From Oceanihabitans sp. IOP_32 (lineage in GTDB: Bacteria; Bacteroidota; Bacteroidia; Flavobacteriales; Flavobacteriaceae), in NCBI RefSeq assembly GCF_009498295.1, contig NZ_CP040813.1, positions 539,001-603,000 on the forward strand: 64,000 bases of DNA, read 5' to 3'. A model generated the notes under the pieces. That model was not told the origin of the DNA, searched no databases, and saw nothing but the letters and a program-made list of their open reading frames with translations. Every line of letters begins with the position of its first letter. Positions within the stretch are counted from its first letter, which is position 1. Below are positions 1 to 7,905 of the stretch, piece by piece. The position numbers and the translations under genes were made by a program.

Positions 1-1
1 A

Positions 2-241
2 GGTATATTGTATCACAAAACTATTATTGAAAACTCTAATAAAAACATTTTAGTTAAAGACCTTATGAGCACCGATTTTAAAACCATAAAAAGTCATGAC
101 AGTTTGGATAAAGCATACCCCATAATAGTGAGTGCTAAAATTCCGTTTTTCCCTGTATTAGAAAACGATAAGCTTGTAGGCGTTATCGATAATATTAATT
201 TAAACGAATTCCTCATGCTACAAGCTCAATTAGCGTATTAA
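2..241 (+). CDS. CBS-domain protein, C-terminal fragment (cut by window edge)
   Basis: The reading frame is open to the left edge, so this is the tail of a longer protein; the first TTG in the frame is unlikely to be the true start. The 79 visible residues form most of one CBS repeat: the VKDLMSTDFKTI start, then the FFPVLENDKLVGVID strand-turn-strand typical of a CBS C-terminal half, ending in a short helix. CBS domains bind adenosyl ligands and usually regulate an attached enzyme or transporter. In flavobacteria such tails occur on M50 site-2 protease-like membrane proteins, but the catalytic part lies outside the window, so the parent protein is not established. Confidence 0.7.
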   Translation, partial: GILYHKTIIENSNKNILVKDLMSTDFKTIKSHDSLDKAYPIIVSAKIPFFPVLENDKLVGVIDNINLNEFLMLQAQLAY

Positions 242-404
242 TCTGGTTTTGCTAAAGCCTAATTCTTTTAATAAAACTAATTGAAACCCCAATGGTAAAC
301 TGTATATTTCCCATAATATTTAAAGGTGTATCAAAGCAGAAGAAAGGCTTATAAAATAGCGTTATAATATTCTAAAAACACCATTCGAAAAAATTAAAAA
401 ATTG

Positions 405-412
405 TAAATTTG
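405..412 (+). promoter_or_regulatory. Candidate -7 promoter box for the universal stress protein gene
   Basis: TAAATTTG matches the Bacteroidota -7 consensus TAnnTTTG and lies 23 bases before the ATG at 436. No clear TTG at the -33 position is visible, so the call rests on the -7 box and its position alone. Confidence 0.4.
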
Positions 413-435
413 TTAAGACCAAATAAAAAACGGCT

Positions 436-1287
436 ATGAAAAAAATTCTATACGCAACAGATTGTAAAAACAACAGTGCTTCCGGACTAAAATACGCATT
501 TCAATTTAGTCAAGTAATTAAAGCCGAATTGCATATCCTCCATGTTTACGATTTTCCTCAACTTAGCCGTTCCATCATTCAGCCGCGAGAAGCTGTAAAA
601 AAAAGCATGCAACTTGAGCAAAAAGATACCGTTTTAAAATATTGTAAAACACATCTTGGCGACCAATTTAAAGAGGACGCCATAACGATTCATGTGGTCG
701 AAAAAGTATCTGTTGCCAATAGTATTCTAAGCACAGCTAAAACCTTATCTCCAGATTTGGTTATTATTGGCATGAAAGACAGGCAAAGCAATAGAGGACT
801 TTTTGCTGGTAATATAGCAGATAAGTTACTAGACAAAATTGAACGTCCTTTAATGATGGTTCCCAATAGTCTAGAATACAAAAAACTTGAAACTGTGGTG
901 TATGCTACAGATTTTGAAAATGAAGATATTTTTTACATTCAAAAGCTAATAGAAATTGTAAGCCTATTTGATGCTCATTTAGAAATTGTGCATATTCAAA
1001 AAACAGATGAAACCGCACCAAAAGAACAAATGGAAGCTTTTAAAAATACCCTGTTAAAACAAATTACTTATTCGAAAATTAGCTTTAGAAACGTGGTATC
1101 TACTAAAATAAAATCTGGTTTATTAAGCATTGTAAACAACGAAAAAGTCGACATGCTAGCCATGTTAGAGCGCAAGCAGAGTTTAAGACTAAAGAATATT
1201 TTTCACAAAGATCTGGTAAAAAATATGGAGACGACGTTGGCTATACCGATACTTGCGTTTAGCAAAAGTGCTAAAAAAGCAAATTAA
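436..1287 (+). CDS. Universal stress protein, tandem UspA domains
   Basis: This 283-residue cytosolic protein carries two UspA-like domains. The first begins at residue 1 with MKKILYATDC and ends near residue 148 after a glycine-bearing segment (IIGMKDRQSNRGLFAGN) and the strand RPLMMVP. The second begins near residue 153 with ETVVYATDF and closes with TLAIPILAFSK. The first domain partly keeps the glycine-rich nucleotide-binding loop of the family; the second lacks it and looks degenerate. Family members bind ATP or act in stress survival; the specific role here is unknown. The gene stands alone, with a -7 box 23 bases upstream. The 295 bases that follow it, to the next gene, show no gene. 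Confidence 0.88.
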   Translation: MKKILYATDCKNNSASGLKYAFQFSQVIKAELHILHVYDFPQLSRSIIQPREAVKKSMQLEQKDTVLKYCKTHLGDQFKEDAITIHVVEKVSVANSILSTAKTLSPDLVIIGMKDRQSNRGLFAGNIADKLLDKIERPLMMVPNSLEYKKLETVVYATDFENEDIFYIQKLIEIVSLFDAHLEIVHIQKTDETAPKEQMEAFKNTLLKQITYSKISFRNVVSTKIKSGLLSIVNNEKVDMLAMLERKQSLRLKNIFHKDLVKNMETTLAIPILAFSKSAKKAN

Positions 1288-1582
1288 AATAATGCGTAAT
1301 TGTATTGCTAACTTGGCAACAAGCTTAAAAAAAAGAGTCCTCCTGCGAATATTATGGAAAATAAATTTCGATATGCTGGCCTTAGGACTTTAAGATTTAG
1401 GACATCAGACTAAAACACTTGTGATAATAATTTTTGTTTTAGGAGTAATCGATATATCAAAATTTCATCAATCGAGAGTCTTACGTGCTTTTTTCCGATG
1501 TTAAATTCACTAAATAAAAATTCCTTCCCACTCAATTAATGGTTGAACCAATAAAAAGCAATAACAAAAAAAAACTGCAAGT

Positions 1583-1978
1583 ATGAAATACGCATACACC
1601 ATACTCTATGTCGAAAACGTCATGGAAACGATTGAATTCTATGAAAAAGCATTTGAGTTTAGGCGAAAATTTATGACACCTGAAAACGATTACGGAGAAT
1701 TAATTACCGGTGAAACCACAATCGCATTTGCTTCAACAGAATTGGGAAACTCGAATTTTAAAAACGGATTTGAGAAAATAAATAAATCAGGAAAACCATT
1801 TGGCGTCGAATTAGCCTTTACAACCGAAAATATAGAAAGGGATTTTCAAAACGCAATAAAATCAGGAGCAACCGAATTTGAGCCTCTTACCGAAAAACCT
1901 TGGGGACAAAAGGTAGGTTATTTAAGAGATAATAATGGATTTCTAATTGAAATCTGTACACCAATCAAAAAGCAATGA
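1583..1978 (+). CDS. VOC (glyoxalase/bleomycin-resistance fold) family protein
   Basis: The protein has 131 residues, the usual length for a single-chain VOC protein made of two beta-alpha-beta-beta-beta modules. The first module starts with YTILYVENVMETIEFYEKAF, the classic opening of the fold, and the second starts near residue 72 (VELAFTTENIERDF). The end DNNGFLIEICTP supplies the conserved glutamate that is a metal ligand in active members. Members include glyoxalases, dioxygenases and antibiotic-binding proteins, so the substrate cannot be deduced. The gene is monocistronic, between the stress protein gene and the convergent mlaD-like gene. Confidence 0.85.
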   Translation: MKYAYTILYVENVMETIEFYEKAFEFRRKFMTPENDYGELITGETTIAFASTELGNSNFKNGFEKINKSGKPFGVELAFTTENIERDFQNAIKSGATEFEPLTEKPWGQKVGYLRDNNGFLIEICTPIKKQ

Positions 1979-2046
1979 AAATTTTGAAACAAAATTAACT
2001 ATAGTGCCTGTCCACTCCACTAACCACAAGCAACCATGATATCTTT

Positions 2047-3036
2047 TTAATCATTACTGTTTTTTGCAGCCTTTTTTTGTTGGCGCTCTAATTTTTTAAA
2101 ATAGCCTCGAGTTAAAAAGTTATGCTTAAAAGCTTCCATATTTTCATTAAATTTAGCGGTTCCTTCATTAACACTTTTAATGGTTTCTTTCAGGTTTTCC
2201 ACCAATTCTTTATCGTTAGACAAATAATTTAAAGCGCCTTCCCCTTCTTTTACATTTATTATGGTTTCATTTAAATTATTAATAACAGTGTTTATTTCTT
2301 GACTAGAGGTATTAAGATTAGAAATTATATTTTTAACGCTATTTGCTGCATCGGGATTGTTTAAAAATACGCCAGCAACACTTTCATCCATATCAATTGT
2401 ATTAAGAATGGAATTAACCTCTTGGATTGTTCTATTCGTGTTTGCACTTACTATTTTTAGATTTTGTACAGTTTGCTTAATATCCTTAGCGACAACCGTA
2501 TCGTTAATTAACATCCCTAATGTACCTTCTCCTCTATTTATAGCTCTTGTAATCTCCAATAATTCGGCTGTTAGTAATGCCGCATTCTCGTTAGTGACAC
2601 TTAAGGTATTTAGCATGTTATCGGCTCCTATTTTAGAATAAGATCGTATACTATCGCCTGAGGCAATAACACCAGCCTTGCCTTTTCCTGGAATAATATT
2701 AACAATCTTATTACCTACCAAACCATCGGTAGTGATAGTGGCTATAGCATCTTTTTTTATATGTTTTACCATATTCTGTTCAATAACCATATCCACCTTC
2801 ACGGTAGAATCGTTAATCATGGAAATGGATTTTACCGTCCCTACATTAATTCCAGAAAACCGCACATTATTGCCATGCATTAAACCGTTAACACTATTAA
2901 AATGCGCACTAATATGAAATGTTTTAGCAAACATATTCTGACGTTCTCCTATAACGTAAACAGCAACCACAAAAAGCAGTAATGCCACAATAACGAAAAC
3001 ACCCAATTTCATTTTTTCACTAGTTGTTTTATCCAT
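2047..3036 (-). CDS. MlaD-family (MCE domain) lipid transport protein
   Basis: This 329-residue protein has one N-terminal membrane anchor (about residues 11-29, FVIVALLLFVVAVYVIG) followed by an MCE domain at about 38-118. The rest is a long helical region likely to form a coiled coil. MCE proteins oligomerise in the periplasm and pass phospholipids between membranes together with an MlaE permease and MlaF ATPase, which lie just upstream on the same strand. The gap to the mlaF-like gene is 309 bases and holds a copy of the dispersed repeat, so mlaD may have its own promoter or depend on read-through. The family is certain; direction of transport and substrate are not. Confidence 0.9.
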   Translation of the reverse strand: MDKTTSEKMKLGVFVIVALLLFVVAVYVIGERQNMFAKTFHISAHFNSVNGLMHGNNVRFSGINVGTVKSISMINDSTVKVDMVIEQNMVKHIKKDAIATITTDGLVGNKIVNIIPGKGKAGVIASGDSIRSYSKIGADNMLNTLSVTNENAALLTAELLEITRAINRGEGTLGMLINDTVVAKDIKQTVQNLKIVSANTNRTIQEVNSILNTIDMDESVAGVFLNNPDAANSVKNIISNLNTSSQEINTVINNLNETIINVKEGEGALNYLSNDKELVENLKETIKSVNEGTAKFNENMEAFKHNFLTRGYFKKLERQQKKAAKNSND

Positions 3037-3089
3037 TGTTTTCTTTTTTTTAGAATCGTTTTATTAATTTAATTCATGTTTACCTGTTG

Positions 3090-3331
3090 ATACAAATTAA
3101 ACAACCAACCTCAACAGATTCACTTACAGTAAACTTACCATGTAAAGTCACAATCCATTTCTTTCCCGCCCATATTTCGGTATAACATAAAACCATAATT
3201 TTGGCTATGCTTTGATTTTAGCTCACGCCCATATTATAGTAAAATAACGAGTTCGTGAATCTGCGATTTCTATCTCATCTGAGCAAAAAATAATTCAAAT
3301 TAACAATACGACATTTCAAAATTAAATTGGT
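3090..3331 (-). repeat. Dispersed about 260-bp intergenic repeat, copy 1 (left half diverged)
   Basis: Bases 3168-3331 align closely with copy 2 (26440-26699) in the same orientation and with copy 3 (37039-37297) in the opposite one. Shared blocks include CGCCCATATTTCGGTATAA, GCTATGCTTTGATTTTAGCT, GAATCTGCGATTTCTAT and the terminal AAATTAAATTGGT. The left part (3090-3167) is only weakly similar, starting with ATACAAATTAA where copy 2 has ATACCAAATTA. The copy occupies most of the gap between the mlaF-like and mlaD-like genes. No open reading frame runs through it. Confidence 0.8.
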
Positions 3332-3345
3332 CTTATTTATAATAT

Positions 3346-4125
3346 TCATTTAAAAAATGCTTTTACGTTTTCATCTATAGAGCTCGCTAAATCACTAAAA
3401 TTACCTTCGGCGTAGTTAACCCCATTTACCAATAAAATAATACGCTCAGACACTACTCTGGCACAATCTACGTCGTGCGTTATAATAAGTGATGATGTTT
3501 TATATTCCTTCTGAATTTTACGCATAAGTGCAATAATCTCTTTAGAAGTTATGGGGTCTAAGCCACTAGTTGGCTCATCATACAGAATTATTTTAGGTTT
3601 AAGTATTATGGCTCTGGCTAAGGCGATACGACGTTTCATACCTCCAGAAAGTTCGGCTGGCATTAAATTTATCGCTTCTACTAAGCCTACACTTTTAAGG
3701 GTCTCAAGAATTAATTTTTCCATATCTGCCTCACCTCTAAATTTGTTTTTATGTCGTCTTAAAGGGAACTCTAAATTCTCCCTTACCGTCATCGAATCGT
3801 ATAAAGCACTGCCTTGAAACAAATATCCTATTTCGGTACGTAAATCATTTAAAGCATTGCGATTTAAATTTGTAATATCCTTACCCATTACCTTAATACT
3901 TCCTGAATCTGCCTGCATTAATCCCACTAAGCATTTAATCATAACCGATTTGCCCGAACCCGATTTGCCCATTAAAACAAGATTCTCACCTTCAAAAAGG
4001 TTTAAATTAAATCCTTTTAAAACATGATTATCTCCAAAAGATTTTTTCAAGTCTTTAATTTCAAGCACGCAATTTCTAGAGCTTAAAGATTCTGTGTTTT
4101 CGTGTATGATTTGTGTGTGATTCAT
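3346..4125 (-). CDS. MlaF-type ABC transporter ATP-binding protein
   Basis: The 259-residue protein is a complete ABC ATPase: Walker A GKSGSGKS at residues 53-60, the signature LSGGMKRR followed by the Walker B region IILYDEPTSGLDP, and a switch histidine in IITHDVD. It energises lipid movement through the MlaE-like permease, whose gene ends 3 bases upstream, so the two genes are surely co-transcribed. Length and sequence fit the MlaF branch rather than sugar or metal importers. Confidence 0.92.
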   Translation of the reverse strand: MNHTQIIHENTESLSSRNCVLEIKDLKKSFGDNHVLKGFNLNLFEGENLVLMGKSGSGKSVMIKCLVGLMQADSGSIKVMGKDITNLNRNALNDLRTEIGYLFQGSALYDSMTVRENLEFPLRRHKNKFRGEADMEKLILETLKSVGLVEAINLMPAELSGGMKRRIALARAIILKPKIILYDEPTSGLDPITSKEIIALMRKIQKEYKTSSLIITHDVDCARVVSERIILLVNGVNYAEGNFSDLASSIDENVKAFFK

Positions 4126-4128
4126 GGT

Positions 4129-4899
4129 TTAAATTTCAAAAAATATATCGGTTACAAATACAGCGATAAAGTCAATTATAAAAAGTAACATGGATGAGAA
4201 TACGACCGCCGAGTTTGCGGCTAAACCCACACCTACAGTCCCTTTTTTACAATAATAACCTTTAAAACACCCTACCAAGCCAATAGCAAATCCGAAGAAA
4301 AACGTTTTTATTGTAGCAGGAATAAGATCTCCAAAGCCCAAAGCATTAAACACTTGATTAAAATACAATTGAAACGATACTGCCCCTTTAGCATTTTCTA
4401 CCAGAAAAGAGCCAAATAATGCTATAGCATCCCCTAGAATAACCAATAAAGGCAACATAAGCGTGGCAGCTAAAACTCTTGTTACAACCAAATACTTAAA
4501 GGGATTGGTTCCAGAGACTTCCATGGCATCAATTTGTTCGGTAACCCGCATAGAGCCCAATTCTGCTCCAATTCCAGAGGCTATTCTACCCGCAAAAGTT
4601 AAGGCAATAATTACAGGCCCTATCTCTCTAACTATAGAAATGCTAACCATAGAAGGCATCCAAGATGCTGCTCCAAATTCTTCTAAAGTTGGTCGGGTTT
4701 GTAAAGTTATAACTAAACCTATAATAAAACCCGTTACAGCAACTAGTAAAATAGATCGATACCCAATACTATAACATTGTCTTATAAGGGCCTTAAATTC
4801 AAAAGGGCGAGAAAAAAGCTCTTTAAAAAATCGACTAGCAAAATAAGAAAGTTCGCCAATTTCAACAAAAAACGATTTTATATTAAGGGATTTTAGCAT
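4129..4899 (-). CDS. MlaE-type ABC transporter permease
   Basis: This 256-residue integral membrane protein has about five or six hydrophobic segments and the conserved MlaE core: AGRIASGIGAELGSMRVTEQ followed by IDAMEVSGTNP. MlaE is the inner-membrane permease of the phospholipid transport system that maintains outer membrane asymmetry. It is the first gene of the minus-strand mlaE-mlaF-(repeat)-mlaD set and diverges from the patatin gene at 5034, the 134-base gap presumably holding both promoters. Confidence 0.92.
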   Translation of the reverse strand: MLKSLNIKSFFVEIGELSYFASRFFKELFSRPFEFKALIRQCYSIGYRSILLVAVTGFIIGLVITLQTRPTLEEFGAASWMPSMVSISIVREIGPVIIALTFAGRIASGIGAELGSMRVTEQIDAMEVSGTNPFKYLVVTRVLAATLMLPLLVILGDAIALFGSFLVENAKGAVSFQLYFNQVFNALGFGDLIPATIKTFFFGFAIGLVGCFKGYYCKKGTVGVGLAANSAVVFSSMLLFIIDFIAVFVTDIFFEI

Positions 4900-5033
4900 G
4901 TAACATGTATTCTAATTTAGAAAAATATGATTTTATGTGTAGGTGTAAAATGATTAAAATCATATCCCGACTGATACTTGTCATGTTATAAATTTTGTTT
5001 TCTGCTTATTTTCGACGTTTAAAGTAAAAAAAC

Positions 5034-5792
5034 ATGCAAATAGGGTTGGTTTTATCTGGCGGTGGTACGCGTGGTGTTGCTCATATTGGCGTAATAAAAG
5101 CTCTGGAAGAGCACAACATTCACCCCACCCATATTGCGGGCACAAGCGCTGGTGCTATTGTAGGAGGCATGTATGCTTATGGATGCAGCTACGAAGCAAT
5201 TTTTAAGTTTTTTAAAGATACTAATGCCTTAGATATTACTAAATATGCTATAAATAAGCCAGGTTTTATCGATTCAGAAAAATTTTATGCCGATTTTAAA
5301 ACCTATATAAAAAATGATGATTTTAAGTTTCTTAAAAAAGAGCTTTATATCACAGCAACAGATATTTTAGAAGGCACACTCAAAATCTTTGATCAGGGCG
5401 AGTTAATTAAACCTATTTTAGCGTCGGCAACCGTTCCTGGAATATTTGCACCTTTAAAAATAGGACATTCGTATTATATTGATGGCGGCATACTCAATAA
5501 CTTTCCTGTAGATGTATTACGGGATAAATGCGACAAAATTATTGGGGTTAATATTAACGCATTTGAAAAAACCTCTATAAAAGATTTAAAGCACTCTTAT
5601 AGCATTATTGAACGTGCTTTTAAATTAAAATTCATTAAAGAAGACCGCGAGAAATTTAAGGACTGTGACCTGTTAATTGCTCCTAAAGCATTAAGTAAAT
5701 ACGGCACATTCGATAAAAAAAATTTAGATCGCATTTTTAAATTAGGCTATGATGCAACGATAAAAGCCTTAGAGGATAGTAAAATTTTCTAA
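5034..5792 (+). CDS. Patatin-like phospholipase family protein
   Basis: This 252-residue protein matches the compact RssA-like branch of patatins. The oxyanion loop SGGGTRG is at residues 8-14, the nucleophile elbow GTSAG holds Ser38, and the catalytic Asp150 sits in IDGGILNNFP. Patatins hydrolyse acyl ester bonds of lipids with a Ser-Asp dyad, and both residues are present. No signal peptide is visible, so it is probably cytosolic or membrane-associated. It diverges from the MlaEF-like genes, which suggests but does not prove a link to lipid turnover. A hairpin terminator follows 28 bases after the stop. Confidence 0.92.
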   Translation: MQIGLVLSGGGTRGVAHIGVIKALEEHNIHPTHIAGTSAGAIVGGMYAYGCSYEAIFKFFKDTNALDITKYAINKPGFIDSEKFYADFKTYIKNDDFKFLKKELYITATDILEGTLKIFDQGELIKPILASATVPGIFAPLKIGHSYYIDGGILNNFPVDVLRDKCDKIIGVNINAFEKTSIKDLKHSYSIIERAFKLKFIKEDREKFKDCDLLIAPKALSKYGTFDKKNLDRIFKLGYDATIKALEDSKIF

Positions 5793-5819
5793 CCGAATTA
5801 AAAACTTAGGTATAAAACT

Positions 5820-5853
5820 AAAAAACTCAAAGCTTATCGCCTTGAGTTTTTTT
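5820..5853 (+). terminator. Rho-independent terminator after the patatin gene
   Basis: An 11-bp perfect stem (AAAAAACTCAA with TTGAGTTTTTT) with an 11-base loop ends in a T run. Because the stem is also A-rich on its left side, it could work in both directions between the convergent patatin and acs genes. Confidence 0.75.
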
Positions 5854-5902
5854 CTAACATACCATTAATTCAATTTTAAGATAGTAAAATATTGGTATGA
5901 AT

Positions 5903-5940
5903 ACCAAATTAACCAAACGACATTTCAAAATTAAATTGGT
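5903..5940. repeat. Short (38 bp) form of the dispersed repeat
   Basis: This stretch runs ACCAAATTAACC, AAACGACATTTCA, AAATTAAATTGGT. The first block equals one terminus of the long repeat and the rest equals the other terminus, with about 220 internal bases absent. The ends are inverted and could pair as a hairpin. It lies between the convergent patatin and acs genes, just before the acs stop codon. Confidence 0.7.
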
Positions 5941-5953
5941 TTAACGCTTAAAA

Positions 5954-7861
5954 CTAGAGTACATTATCCATAATATCTTTCACTATTTCTGGGTTTTGTA
6001 GTGTAGACGTATCGCCCAAATTACTCGTGTCGTTACTAGCTATTTTTCTTAGTATACGTCGCATAATTTTTCCCGATCGTGTTTTTGGTAAACCGTCTGT
6101 AAACTGTATTTTATCTAGTTTTGCAATTGGCCCAATATGTTCGGTAATAATTTGATTTATTTCTTTCCTTAAATTGTCTTGATTTCTACTTTCTCCAGTA
6201 TCTTTTAAAGTAACATAGCCGTATAAAGCATTACCTTTAACATCGTGAGGAAAACCAACAATAGCCGATTCTGCAACAGCAGGATGTTCGTTTACAGCAT
6301 CTTCAATAGGTGCAGATCCCAAATTGTGTCCTGAAACTATAATTATATCGTCTACTCTACCCGTAATTCTGTAGTAGCCAACCTCATCTCTTAAGGCGCC
6401 ATCACCAGTAAAGTATTTACCCTTATAGGTAGAGAAATAGGTTTCTTCATAACGTTCGTGATTTCCCCAAATGCTGCGTGCCATTGATGGCCATGGAAAT
6501 CTAATACATAACTTACCTTCAACTTGATTTTCGGTTAATTTTGTACCATCTTCACCCATTAAAACAGGCTGAATACCAATAAACGGTAAGGTGGCATAAG
6601 TAGGTTTTGTTGGTGTTACAAACGGTATAGGAGTAATCATTATCCCTCCTGTCTCGGTTTGCCACCAGGTATCTACAATCGGACTCTTCTTTTTACCAAC
6701 ATTATCGTTGTACCAATGCCAGGCTTCTTCGTTAATAGGTTCTCCAACAGAACCAAGAACCTTTAATGAGGATAAATCGTATTTATTAATCAAATCGTTA
6801 CCTTGTCTTGCTAAAGCACGAATGGCCGTTGGTGCGGTGTAAAATTGATTGACCTTATGCTTGTCTACAATGTCCCAAAAACGACCATAATCTGGGTAGC
6901 TCGGCACGCCCTCAAACATTAGAGTAGTCGCTCCGTTTAATAATGGACCGTAAACAATATAACTATGCCCTGTTATCCAACCGATATCTGCGGTACACCA
7001 ATACACGTCATTTTCTTTGTACTGAAATACGTTTTTAAAACTATAGGCGGTATATACCATATACCCTCCAGTTGTATGCACCATGCCTTTTGGTTGCCCT
7101 GTAGATCCAGAGGTATATAAAATAAATAAAGGATCTTCTGCTTCCATAATCTCAATGTCACAAACATTAGAAGCTTCATCTAGAAGCGGCTGTATCCATT
7201 TATCGCGACCAGCTTTCATATGTACATCCGAGTGAATGCGTTTTACCACTAGGGTAGTCTCAACGCCAGGGCATTGTTCAAGAGCTTCGTCTACAATGCC
7301 TTTTAAATCAATAGTTTTTGCTCCTCTGTAAGAACCATCACTAGTTATTACAAGCTTACAATCACTATCGTTAACCCTTGAAGCTATGGCTGTAGACGAG
7401 AATCCAGCGAATATTACAGAATGTATGGCTCCAATTCTAGCACAAGCTAAAATAGCTATAGCCAACTCCGGAATCATAGGTAAATAAATACAAACTCTAT
7501 CGCCTTTTTTTATGCCTTGATTTTTTAAAACGTTAGCAAATTTATTTACCCGCTCGTGTAGCTGTTTGTAAGTTATGTGCTCGGCTGGGTCTTTAGGATC
7601 GTTAGACTCGAATAGTATAGCCGTTTTATCGCCTCGTGTAGAAAGATGCCTATCAATACAGTTTTCTGTAATGTTTAGCTGCGCACCTTCAAACCATTTG
7701 ACTTTAGGTTTTTCAAAACTCCAGCTTAAGACTTCGCTCCATTTTTTTCGCCATAAAAAATGTTCTTCAGCAATCTCTTCCCAAAATTTTTCAGGTTCTT
7801 GCACAGATTTTCTATACACTTGATAGTACTCTTCTAAATGCTTAATATGATAATTGCTCAT
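5954..7861 (-). CDS. acs: Acetyl-CoA synthetase (AMP-forming)
   Basis: The protein has 635 residues, close to the usual length for Acs. It converts acetate, ATP and CoA to acetyl-CoA, AMP and PPi in the cytosol. Visible motifs in order are the phosphate loop YTSGSTGQPKG, WWQTETGG, the A8 hinge region GYYRITGRVDDIIIVSGHN, and near the C terminus PKTRSGKIMRR, whose second lysine is the acylation-regulated catalytic residue of the family. The gene lies 44 bases after the NagB-PIG-L gene on the same strand and may be co-transcribed. That would fit re-use of acetate released by deacetylation of amino sugars, though acs has many other roles. Confidence 0.96.
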   Translation of the reverse strand: MSNYHIKHLEEYYQVYRKSVQEPEKFWEEIAEEHFLWRKKWSEVLSWSFEKPKVKWFEGAQLNITENCIDRHLSTRGDKTAILFESNDPKDPAEHITYKQLHERVNKFANVLKNQGIKKGDRVCIYLPMIPELAIAILACARIGAIHSVIFAGFSSTAIASRVNDSDCKLVITSDGSYRGAKTIDLKGIVDEALEQCPGVETTLVVKRIHSDVHMKAGRDKWIQPLLDEASNVCDIEIMEAEDPLFILYTSGSTGQPKGMVHTTGGYMVYTAYSFKNVFQYKENDVYWCTADIGWITGHSYIVYGPLLNGATTLMFEGVPSYPDYGRFWDIVDKHKVNQFYTAPTAIRALARQGNDLINKYDLSSLKVLGSVGEPINEEAWHWYNDNVGKKKSPIVDTWWQTETGGIMITPIPFVTPTKPTYATLPFIGIQPVLMGEDGTKLTENQVEGKLCIRFPWPSMARSIWGNHERYEETYFSTYKGKYFTGDGALRDEVGYYRITGRVDDIIIVSGHNLGSAPIEDAVNEHPAVAESAIVGFPHDVKGNALYGYVTLKDTGESRNQDNLRKEINQIITEHIGPIAKLDKIQFTDGLPKTRSGKIMRRILRKIASNDTSNLGDTSTLQNPEIVKDIMDNVL

Positions 7862-7905
7862 GTCTTTTATGTTTTAAAAGTTAATAAAAAAATTTAAGTT
7901 AAATA

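Noticed and set aside
3551-3817. Open frames opposite the MlaF, MlaD, NagB and other genes
   Set aside because: They lie antisense to clearly conserved genes and have no family resemblance or start context.
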